From: an uncultured Cloacibacillus sp.
Lineage (GTDB): Bacteria; Synergistota; Synergistia; Synergistales; Synergistaceae
Length of the DNA stretch: 14,316 nucleotides
Assembly (NCBI GenBank): GCA_934511335.1
Contig: CAKSWL010000029.1
Location: 1-14,316, forward strand
Direction: 5' to 3'
A program made the position numbers and the translations under genes. Position 1 is the stretch's first letter. Every line of letters begins with the position of its first letter. Of this stretch, positions 6,444-12,998 are shown piece by piece. The notes under the pieces are model-generated. The model was not told the DNA's origin, did no database searches, and saw only the letters and a list, made by a program, of their open reading frames with translations.

Positions 6444-9059
6444 ATGGCAAAAGAGACAACGAAGAAAGAGCGGATCGTCGACAGCGTCGAGTCGCTTAAC
6501 GCGATAATGGCCGAGGTACGCGAAGCGCAGCGCAAGTTCGCTCTCTATACGCAGGAACAGGTGGACAGGATCTTCCTCGCCGCGGCTACAGCCGCCAACA
6601 AGGCTCGCATCCCCCTCGCGAAAGCTGCCGTTGAGGAAACCGGAATGGGCGTCATGGAGGACAAAGTGATAAAGAACCACTTCGCCTCCGAATATATTTA
6701 CAACTACTATAAGGATGTCAAAACCTGCGGCGTCATCGAAGAGGACGAGGCTTTCGGCACGCAGAAGGTCGCGGAGCCCGTGGGCGTCATCGCCGCAGTC
6801 ATCCCCACGACGAACCCCACCTCGACGGCGATATTCAAATCGCTGCTCGCGCTTAAGACGCGCAACGGCATCGTCATCAGCCCTCACCCGAAGGCGAAAA
6901 GCTCGACGATAATGGCCGCCCGCATCGTGCTGGAGGCGGCGGTCGCCGCCGGCGCGCCGGAAAACATCATAGCCTGGATAGACATCCCCTCACTTGATAT
7001 GACGAACACCGTCATGAGGGAGGCCGACCTCATCCTCGCCACCGGCGGTCCCGGCATGGTCAAGGCCGCCTATTCAAGCGGCAAGCCGGCACTCGGAGTC
7101 GGCGCCGGCAACACTCCGGCAATCATAGACGAAAGCGCAGACATTCAGCTCGCGGTAAGCTCCATCATCCACTCGAAGACCTTCGACAACGGCATGATCT
7201 GCGCTTCCGAGCAGTCGGTCATCGTGCTTGACCCTATTTATGACAAAGTAAGGGCGGAGTTCGCAGCAAGAGGCTGCTATCTGCTGAACAAGCGGGAGAC
7301 GGAGCAGGTACGCAAGACGATCATCGTCAACGGCGCGCTCAACGCGGCGATCGTAGGACAGAGCGCCTTCAAAATAGCTTCACTCGCCGGCGTCAGCGTG
7401 CCGGAGAAGACGAAGATACTGATCGGTGAGGTCGAAAGCGTCGACATCAGCGAGGAGTTCGCGCATGAAAAGCTCTCGCCCGTTCTCGCGATGTACCGCG
7501 CGAAGGATTTCAGCGACGCGGTGGCGAAGGCGGAGCGCCTTATCGCCGACGGCGGCTTCGGACACACCTCTTCCGTTTACCTCAACGCCGTGACAGAACG
7601 GGAAAAGCTTGACTACTTCAAGTCCCGCATGAAGACGGGACGCGTCCTTGTCAATACGCCCTCGTCGCACGGCGGCATCGGAGACGTCTACAACTTTAGG
7701 ACCACCCCCTCGCTGACGCTCGGCTGCGGCTCCTGGGGCGGCAACTCCGTCTCAGAAAATGTCGGCGTCAAGCACCTCATCAACATCAAGACCGTGGCCG
7801 AAAGGAGAGAAAATATGCTCTGGTTCCGCGCCCCTCAGAAGTTATACATTAAAAAGGGCTGCCTGCCCGTAGCGCTGCGCGAGCTGAAGGAGGTCCTTGG
7901 CAAGAAGAGGGTCTTCATAGTAACAGACAACTTCCTTTACAATAACGGATACACAAGGGCGATCACCGACCGCCTCGACGAAATGGGCATCACCCACACC
8001 ACCTTCTTCAACGTTGCCCCTGACCCGACGCTGGCCTGCGCGCGCGAAGGCGCGGCGGCGATGCACGCCTTTGCTCCAGACTGCATCATCGCGCTCGGCG
8101 GCGGCTCGGCGATGGACGCAGGCAAGATCATGTGGGTCCTCTACGAGCACCCCGAAGCCGATTTCATGGATATGGCGATGCGCTTCGCCGATATCAGGAA
8201 GCGCGTCTACACATTCCCCAAGATGGGCGAAAAGGCCTCCTTCATCGCCGTGCCCACCTCGGCGGGCACCGGCTCCGAGGTGACGCCCTTCGCGGTCATC
8301 ACCGACGAAAAGAGCGGCGTCAAGTATTCGCTCGCTGACTACGAGCTGATGCCGAACATGGCGATCGTCGACGCAGACATGATGATGAACGCCCCCAAGG
8401 GGCTGACGGCGGCCTCCGGCATCGACGCCGTGACCCACGCACTCGAGGCCTACGCGGCGATGCTCGCGACGGAATATACCGACGCGCTCGCGCTGCGCGC
8501 GCTCAAGTCGATATTCGAATACCTGCCACGCGCCTATGACGACGGCCCCAACGACCCCGTGGCGCGTGAGAAGATGGGCAACGCCGCGACTATGGCGGGC
8601 ATGGCTTTCGCAAACGCCTTCCTCGGCGTCTGCCACTCGATGGCCCACAAGCTGGGGGCTTTCCATCACCTGCCCCACGGCGTGGCCAACGCCCTTATGA
8701 TAGAATATGTGCTGCGCTTCAACGCCGAGGAGGTCCCCTCAAAGATGGGCACCTTCCCGCAGTACGCCTACCCTCACACCCTCGCGCGCTACGCCGAGGT
8801 CGCCGATTATCTCGGTATCAAGGGCAAGAACGACGGCGAGAAGCTGGAGAACCTTATCGCCGCCGTAAACGCGCTCAAAGAGCGCGTCGGCATCAAGAAA
8901 ACGATCAGGGAATACGGCGTAGACGAGAAGGCATTCCTAGCCACACTCGACGAGATGACGGAACAAGCCTTTGACGACCAGTGCACCGGCGCAAACCCGC
9001 GCTACCCGCTGCTCTCCGAGATAAAAGAAATGTACCTCAAGGCCTACTACGGAAAATAG
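6444..9059 (+). CDS. adhE: Bifunctional acetaldehyde-CoA dehydrogenase / iron-containing alcohol dehydrogenase
   Basis: AdhE reduces acetyl-CoA to acetaldehyde and then to ethanol with two NADH, regenerating NAD during fermentation; in other bacteria it assembles into helical spirosomes. The 871-residue protein has both domains. The N-terminal aldehyde dehydrogenase contains PTTNPTSTAIFKSLLALKTR, GVGAGNTPAIID and FDNGMICASEQ with catalytic Cys253. The C-terminal iron alcohol dehydrogenase contains GGGSAMDAGKIMW and PTSAGTGSEVTPFAVITDE. Its metal ligands are Asp661 and His665 (GIDAVTHALEAY) and His731 and His745 (CHSMAHKLGAFHHLPHG). The length matches the family (E. coli 891). The ATG at 6444 is chosen because AGGAG lies eight bases upstream; in-frame GTG and TTG codons at 6435 and 6438 overlap or crowd that site. 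Two small genes follow at 15 and 19 bases, so it probably heads an operon. It may also act on acetyl-CoA derived from acetyl phosphate made by the Grd system (inference). Confidence 0.97.
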   Translation: MAKETTKKERIVDSVESLNAIMAEVREAQRKFALYTQEQVDRIFLAAATAANKARIPLAKAAVEETGMGVMEDKVIKNHFASEYIYNYYKDVKTCGVIEEDEAFGTQKVAEPVGVIAAVIPTTNPTSTAIFKSLLALKTRNGIVISPHPKAKSSTIMAARIVLEAAVAAGAPENIIAWIDIPSLDMTNTVMREADLILATGGPGMVKAAYSSGKPALGVGAGNTPAIIDESADIQLAVSSIIHSKTFDNGMICASEQSVIVLDPIYDKVRAEFAARGCYLLNKRETEQVRKTIIVNGALNAAIVGQSAFKIASLAGVSVPEKTKILIGEVESVDISEEFAHEKLSPVLAMYRAKDFSDAVAKAERLIADGGFGHTSSVYLNAVTEREKLDYFKSRMKTGRVLVNTPSSHGGIGDVYNFRTTPSLTLGCGSWGGNSVSENVGVKHLINIKTVAERRENMLWFRAPQKLYIKKGCLPVALRELKEVLGKKRVFIVTDNFLYNNGYTRAITDRLDEMGITHTTFFNVAPDPTLACAREGAAAMHAFAPDCIIALGGGSAMDAGKIMWVLYEHPEADFMDMAMRFADIRKRVYTFPKMGEKASFIAVPTSAGTGSEVTPFAVITDEKSGVKYSLADYELMPNMAIVDADMMMNAPKGLTAASGIDAVTHALEAYAAMLATEYTDALALRALKSIFEYLPRAYDDGPNDPVAREKMGNAATMAGMAFANAFLGVCHSMAHKLGAFHHLPHGVANALMIEYVLRFNAEEVPSKMGTFPQYAYPHTLARYAEVADYLGIKGKNDGEKLENLIAAVNALKERVGIKKTIREYGVDEKAFLATLDEMTEQAFDDQCTGANPRYPLLSEIKEMYLKAYYGK

Positions 9060-9074
9060 GAGGAGGATACGAAG

Positions 9075-9821
9075 ATGAAACTTGAAAAAATCATTGCAGT
9101 ACGCACCTCAAAAACCGTCTTTCGCGACGGGGACAAATGTATAAAGCTTTTTGACGGGGATCACTCGAAGGCGAAGATACTCTCCGAAGCCGCGACGCAC
9201 GCCAAAGTCGAGGAGAGCGGCCTGCCCGTGCCTAAAGTGCTCGAGGTGACGAAGGCGGAGGGCAAATGGGCGATCGTCTCGGAGTTCATCGCCGGCAAGA
9301 CGCTGGACCGCCTTATGGACGAGTCGCCGGAGAAAAATGGCGAATATATGGAGCGCTTCGTCGAGGCGCAGCTTAAGATTAACGCGACAAAGGCGCGCGG
9401 ACTCGAAAAACTCAAAGACCGTCTCGCCGAGAGCCTCTTCGCGGCGGAACTCTCCTCCTCTACCCTCTACGAACTCCATATGCGCCTCGAATCGCTGCCG
9501 GCCGGCGACAAAATATGCCACGGCGATTTCGCGCCGAGCAACCTTATCGCCGCCGACGACAAAGATTATGTTGTAGATTGGTCGCACGCTGCGCAGGGCG
9601 CGCCCGCGGCCGACGCGGCGAGGACCTATCTGCTCTTCTGGCTCGCCGGGGAGATCGACGGCGCCGACAGCTACCTCAGCCTCTATTGTGAAAAGAGCGG
9701 CATCGCCAAAACGGAGATACAGAAGTGGATACCGCTGCGTGCCGCCGAAAGGCTAGCGCAGGGTAAGGCGGAAGAGCGCGAATTTCTGCTCTACTGGGTC
9801 AACGTCGTCGACTACGAATAA
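9075..9821 (+). CDS. APH/choline-kinase-fold phosphotransferase, substrate unknown
   Basis: This 248-residue soluble protein has the aminoglycoside-phosphotransferase/choline-kinase fold, an ATP-dependent small-molecule kinase family. The catalytic loop HGDFAPSN (His149, Asp151, Asn156) and the metal-binding VVDW (Asp168) are intact. KCIKLF around Lys24 is a candidate ATP-binding lysine, and VSEFIAGKTLDRL (68-80) fits the hinge between the two lobes. All key residues are present, so activity is likely. The family covers antibiotic, choline, homoserine, thiamine and sugar kinases, and the sequence does not decide between them. It starts 15 bases after adhE with AGGAGGAGG upstream, so co-expression with adhE is probable. 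There is no sign of acquired resistance context such as an insertion sequence or integron, and its composition resembles its neighbours, so a metabolic substrate is favoured. Confidence 0.85.
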   Translation: MKLEKIIAVRTSKTVFRDGDKCIKLFDGDHSKAKILSEAATHAKVEESGLPVPKVLEVTKAEGKWAIVSEFIAGKTLDRLMDESPEKNGEYMERFVEAQLKINATKARGLEKLKDRLAESLFAAELSSSTLYELHMRLESLPAGDKICHGDFAPSNLIAADDKDYVVDWSHAAQGAPAADAARTYLLFWLAGEIDGADSYLSLYCEKSGIAKTEIQKWIPLRAAERLAQGKAEEREFLLYWVNVVDYE

Positions 9822-9840
9822 TAAAAGGCAGGTAATAGAG

Positions 9841-10086
9841 ATGATAAAGATCAAAGTCTGTATCGGAAGCGCATGTCACGTAAAGGGTTCACGCCAGGTC
9901 GTAGAGGGGCTCCAGTTTCAGATCGCCGAACACTCGCTTAAAGACCGGATCAATCTCGGCGGCGTATTCTGCATGGGCCGCTGCCAGGAGGGCGTCTGCG
10001 TCACCGTAGACGATAAGTTCTTCTCCGTCAGCCCGCAGGAGGTCGCCTCGTTCTTTGAAAAAGAGGTACTGCCCCTGACGAAATAA
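9841..10086 (+). CDS. Thioredoxin-like [2Fe-2S] ferredoxin (NuoE-type domain)
   Basis: This 81-residue protein has the cysteine spacing of thioredoxin-like [2Fe-2S] ferredoxins and the NuoE/HydA-associated subunits: C7-x4-C12 (CIGSAC) and C44-x3-C48 (CMGRC), with an additional Cys53. The fold usually accepts or passes electrons as a small subunit of NADH- or hydrogenase-type complexes. Here it is a free-standing single domain, with no NuoF or hydrogenase partner next to it. It begins 19 bases after the phosphotransferase gene with only a weak GGCAGG ribosome site, consistent with being the last gene of the adhE unit. A role in redox balance beside AdhE is plausible but inferred from position only. 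Confidence 0.85.
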   Translation: MIKIKVCIGSACHVKGSRQVVEGLQFQIAEHSLKDRINLGGVFCMGRCQEGVCVTVDDKFFSVSPQEVASFFEKEVLPLTK

Positions 10087-10106
10087 ACGACATTTTCCAC
10101 GCATCT

Positions 10107-10147
10107 CACGCCGCCCCGCCGAAAGAGACATCCGGCGGGGCGGCGTG
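10107..10147 (+). terminator. Very GC-rich hairpin after the adhE operon
   Basis: A perfect 15-bp stem joins 10107-10121 and 10133-10147, with core CGCCGCCCCGCCG and its complement, around an 11-base loop. It begins 21 bases after the ferredoxin stop codon. No T-run follows, so it may be a terminator of the non-classical kind or a 3'-end protecting hairpin. A second short repeat (CGCCGTT with AACGGCG) lies just downstream. Confidence 0.55.
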
Positions 10148-10217
10148 CGCCGTTCGGACGGACGAAAAACGGCGGACCTTTATTGATGCCTCTGCCCTGC
10201 CACCGCGTGATATTCGT

Positions 10218-10247
10218 TTCACAAATCCCCCTACGAGATGTTACAAT
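10218..10247 (+). promoter_or_regulatory. Sigma70-type promoter for the CofE-like gene
   Basis: TTCACA (10218-10223) and TACAAT (10242-10247) are separated by 18 bases, and each matches five of six consensus bases. The predicted start near 10254 gives a leader of about 33 bases before the ATG at 10287. It lies after the GC-rich hairpin that closes the adhE operon, as expected for an independent unit. Confidence 0.6.
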
Positions 10248-10286
10248 AAATGCTGTTAAAATCCTTTTGCAGAGGGGTACGATCTA

Positions 10287-11468
10287 ATGCGTTATGTTGG
10301 AACCGTTTCAAGAGGGATACGCCTCCCCGTCGTCACCAAAGGCGCCGACATTGTAAAAATAATCTCCGACAGCATAATCAATGCGGCGGAATCAGAGAGA
10401 GATAAATTCACGATGCGGGACCGCGACATCGTCGGCGTAACAGAATCGCTGCTGGCCCGCTCACAGGGAAACTATGTAACGCTGGAGGACATTTCAAACG
10501 ACGTCGCGAAGAAGTTCCCTGCCGGCGACGTAGCGATCATCTGCCCGATACTCTCACGCAACCGTTTTCACCAGCTGCTCCGCGGCATGGTGAAGGGAAT
10601 AAAGGGACGCGTCCACGTTCTCCTCACCTATCCCGCAGACGAGGTCGGCAACCAGATCGTCGAACCGATGAATTATTACCTCAACAGCGCCAAACTCTCT
10701 GGCGAGTGTTTTGACGAAAAAGAATATTACGACGTCTTCGGCGAATACAGGCATCCCTTTACCGGCGTCGATTATATCCAGCTTTATAAGGGCATCGACC
10801 CCGGGCGCGTCAGCGTCCACTTCTCAAATAACCCGCTTTCGGCCCTCAAGTTCGCAAAGCAGGTGATCGTCGCCAGCATCCACGCCCGCAAGATACACCG
10901 CGACATCCTGGAAAAGGGCGGCGCGGAGAAGGTCGTGACCATGGACCAGATATGCAGCGAACCGGCGCGCAGCGGCGCGGGTTATAATGAGGACTATGGG
11001 CTGCTGGGCTCCAATTACACGAACGACGAGTCCGTCAAACTCTTCCCTCGCGACTGCTGTGCCTTTGTCGCTAAACTCCAGGCGGAGCTCAAAAGGCGCA
11101 CGGGCAAAGATATAGAGGTGCTCGTCTACGGCGACGGCGCTTTTAAAGATCCCGTCTGCGGCATCTGGGAGCTCGCCGACCCCGTGGTCTCCCCCGGCTA
11201 CACCGAGGGGCTCGACGGAATGCCGAAAGAGATAAAGTTCAAGTATGTCGCCGACAACGCCGGCGCAAAAGACCCCGCACAGGCTGTCGAAGAGGCGATA
11301 CGCGCGAAGGACGCGATCGGCAGGTTTGAACACTCGACGCTCGGCACGACGCCGCGGCGGCTGACGGACCTCGTGGGTTCGCTATGCGACCTCACCTCGG
11401 GCTCCGGCGACAAGGGAACGCCGGTCATCTATATCCAGGGATACTTCGACAACTATTTAGATGACTGA
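10287..11468 (+). CDS. CofE-like protein (coenzyme F420-0:gamma-glutamyl ligase family)
   Basis: This 393-residue protein resembles the F420-0:gamma-glutamyl ligase (CofE) family, whose founding members add L-glutamate to F420-0 using GTP. The recognition rests on the N-terminal pattern: RGIRLPVVTKGADIVKII (9-26) resembles the CofE substrate and nucleotide loop, and RDIVGVTESLLARSQGNYV (46-64) resembles the GD-[IV]-x-V-x-E-K-x-x-S-x-x-G-R strand-helix. Later DRDI and EVLVYGDGAFKDP segments fit a metal- and phosphate-handling enzyme. It is longer than archaeal CofE (about 250 residues). No other F420 gene is visible in the window, so the acceptor may not be F420; homologues in Chlamydia have been linked to folate glutamylation. 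AGAGGGG precedes the ATG by nine bases. Its stop overlaps the start of the thioesterase by eight bases. Fold assignment is likely; the reaction is unknown. Confidence 0.72.
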   Translation: MRYVGTVSRGIRLPVVTKGADIVKIISDSIINAAESERDKFTMRDRDIVGVTESLLARSQGNYVTLEDISNDVAKKFPAGDVAIICPILSRNRFHQLLRGMVKGIKGRVHVLLTYPADEVGNQIVEPMNYYLNSAKLSGECFDEKEYYDVFGEYRHPFTGVDYIQLYKGIDPGRVSVHFSNNPLSALKFAKQVIVASIHARKIHRDILEKGGAEKVVTMDQICSEPARSGAGYNEDYGLLGSNYTNDESVKLFPRDCCAFVAKLQAELKRRTGKDIEVLVYGDGAFKDPVCGIWELADPVVSPGYTEGLDGMPKEIKFKYVADNAGAKDPAQAVEEAIRAKDAIGRFEHSTLGTTPRRLTDLVGSLCDLTSGSGDKGTPVIYIQGYFDNYLDD

Positions 11469-12195
11469 GCTTGAGAACACCCTCCCTTTCAGCGGCATCG
11501 ACCCGCGCGGACGCCTAAAGTTCTCCGTGCTGCTTGAGATGTTCCAGCAAATGGCCGACGCCGACGCCTCGAAGTACGGCCTCTCCGTGCGCCAGACGCT
11601 CGTGCACGGCATCACCTGGGTGATGCGCAAGTACCGCGTCGACCTTGAAAAATATCCCACGAAGGAAAGCGGCAATATCTTGATCAAGACCTACGCAGAG
11701 CCCTTCCGGAACCTCTTCTCCCTGAGAAGCTTCAAGCTCTGGGATTCGCGCGGCGAGTTTCTCGGCTCTGCCTATACATGGTGGGTGCTCATCGACTTCG
11801 TCAAACAACGTCCGATACGCCTTGACAAGTGCGAGCTGATACGCGCTTTCATGGAGCGGCTGACGGAGGAGCTGCCCGCCGACGTGAAGGTGCCGGCGGT
11901 GACGGCGCCCACGCTGGAAGAGCCGTGGAAGGTGCGCTGGCAGGACCTGGACGTCAACGACCACACCAACCACGCCGTCTATTTCAGCTGGGCGCTGGAC
12001 ACGGTGCCGGACGAAGTGCCCGACAAGATGGCCCCCGTATTCGTCGAGGGAGAATTCCTCCATCCCATCCCGCGCACAAGGGTGCGCTGCCTTACGCAGG
12101 AACTTCCCCGCGAGAACGGCAGAAACTTCCTGCACTCGCTGCGCCACGCAAAAGACGACACGGAGTACGCGAAGCTCTCGTCCAGATGGCGCTGA
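11461..12195 (+). CDS. Acyl-ACP thioesterase (FatA-like double hotdog)
   Basis: This 244-residue protein resembles bacterial acyl-[acyl-carrier-protein] thioesterases, which release free fatty acids from acyl-ACP in the cytosol. Two hotdog-fold repeats are visible. The first covers residues 5-130, with LLEMFQQMADADASKYG forming the long central helix and ITWVMRKYRVD a strand. The second starts near 155, with the family pattern WQDLDVNDHTNHAVYFSWALD (Asp165-type region, His168, Asn170). The family motif is usually DVNxHVNNxxY, so the HTNH variant here is slightly divergent. The ATG lies inside the end of the CofE-like gene (ATGACTGA overlap) with no good ribosome site of its own, which implies translational coupling. 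A strong terminator follows. The product length is somewhat short but complete. Confidence 0.85.
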   Translation: MTELENTLPFSGIDPRGRLKFSVLLEMFQQMADADASKYGLSVRQTLVHGITWVMRKYRVDLEKYPTKESGNILIKTYAEPFRNLFSLRSFKLWDSRGEFLGSAYTWWVLIDFVKQRPIRLDKCELIRAFMERLTEELPADVKVPAVTAPTLEEPWKVRWQDLDVNDHTNHAVYFSWALDTVPDEVPDKMAPVFVEGEFLHPIPRTRVRCLTQELPRENGRNFLHSLRHAKDDTEYAKLSSRWR

Positions 12196-12206
12196 CAAGA
12201 GATTTT

Positions 12207-12234
12207 AAGCCCGCGCCTGCGGCGGGGGCTTTTT
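12207..12234 (+). terminator. Intrinsic terminator after the thioesterase gene
   Basis: AAGCCCGCGCC (12207-12217) pairs with GGCGGGGGCTT (12221-12231) over a TGC loop, with one G-G mismatch, and runs straight into TTTTT. It begins 12 bases after the thioesterase stop and is the clearest rho-independent terminator in the window. Confidence 0.88.
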
Positions 12235-12299
12235 GAAAACACCCTTGATGCAGGCCGGCGCTCCGCTGCGGCAAGGATGTAATTACCCACAAATAACAA

Positions 12300-12328
12300 T
12301 TTACACCGCTTCTGCACTTTGATATAAT
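12300..12328 (+). promoter_or_regulatory. Strong sigma70 promoter of the lacI-type regulator
   Basis: TTTACA (12300-12305) and a perfect TATAAT (12323-12328) are spaced by exactly 17 bases. Transcription would begin near 12335, giving a leader of about 70 bases before the ATG at 12406. It is the best-matching promoter in the window. Confidence 0.75.
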
Positions 12329-12333
12329 CCATT

Positions 12334-12343
12334 CAACCGGTTG
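12334..12343. promoter_or_regulatory. Probable LacI-family operator overlapping the transcription start
   Basis: CAACCGGTTG is a perfect 10-bp palindrome centred on CpG, the form typical of LacI/GalR-family operators. It lies five bases after the -10 box, over the predicted start point, where a bound repressor would block the promoter of the regulator gene. Autoregulation is therefore inferred; the downstream binding-protein gene would share the control. Confidence 0.6.
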
Positions 12344-12405
12344 CAATAGCAAGCGCGCCCACATCGCCTGGGTGGCAAATCGGCGTTCCTTGAAGAGGTG
12401 TTCCT

Positions 12406-12987
12406 ATGAAAGTTACCATGCAGGATGTCGCAAATCACGCGGGAGTGGACAAGGCCACGGTCAGCCGCGTCCTTCGCGGCGACCACCGGATATCTGAAAA
12501 GACGAAGATCAAGGTGATGGAGAGCGTGCGCGCCCTCGACTATAGGCTTGACCGCAACGCGCGTAACCTTTCGACGAACACCAGCGGCCTTATCGGCATT
12601 GTGATGCGCGACCTCAATCGGCCGTGGCTCGGGGCTTTTCTCGCCGGCGTCGACCGCGCCTTCGCAAACTCAGAATACGAGCTGCTGCTCAAAACCACGG
12701 AGGGGAACGCGATGCGCGCGCGGCGCGAGTTAAGTACCCTTGACGGGCGGCATGTCGAGGGCTTAATCTGGTGCGACGAGGAAAATTTTCCTCGCGGCCT
12801 GCGGGTGCCCGCGGTCTGCTTCGGCTTCACGGCGCCGGAGGCCTACTCGGTGACGATGGAGGGCGCGAACGAAGAGCCGACCTTTGAGACCGGCGTGCTG
12901 GTAGGGCGGATGATGCTCAAGATCATCGCCGGCAAACCGCTGCCCGGGCGGGAGATCCGGGTCGTGCACTCACGGGAAGGAGACTGA
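12406..12987 (+). CDS. Short LacI-family transcriptional regulator lacking the middle of its effector domain
   Basis: This is a 193-residue DNA-binding regulator of the LacI/GalR family, which normally runs to about 330-340 residues. The helix-turn-helix is canonical (MQDVANHAGVDKATVSRVLR, residues 5-24), and a hinge helix follows (LDRNARNLST, 48-57). The effector domain starts normally (SGLIGIVMRDLNRPWLGAF, then RHVEGLIWCDEENFP) and reaches VPAVCFGF. It then passes within about 20 residues to a pattern belonging to the extreme C-terminus of the family (ETGVLVGRMMLKIIAGKPLPGREI, ending VVHSRE). Roughly 140 central residues, including most of the sugar-binding cleft and second subdomain, appear to be missing without a frameshift. 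Ligand binding may be altered or lost while dimerisation and DNA binding persist (inference). GAAGAGG precedes the ATG. The family-5 binding-protein gene follows immediately and is the likely target. Confidence 0.88.
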   Translation: MKVTMQDVANHAGVDKATVSRVLRGDHRISEKTKIKVMESVRALDYRLDRNARNLSTNTSGLIGIVMRDLNRPWLGAFLAGVDRAFANSEYELLLKTTEGNAMRARRELSTLDGRHVEGLIWCDEENFPRGLRVPAVCFGFTAPEAYSVTMEGANEEPTFETGVLVGRMMLKIIAGKPLPGREIRVVHSREGD

Positions 12988-12998
12988 CGACAACGGCG

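Noticed and set aside
7842..8678. Minus-strand open frame of 278 residues opposite adhE
   Set aside because: Histidine- and valine-rich shadow of the conserved alcohol dehydrogenase domain.
9075..9821. Aminoglycoside resistance gene
   Set aside because: The fold is APH-like, but there is no mobile context, and its position in the adhE unit and neighbour-like composition favour a metabolic kinase.
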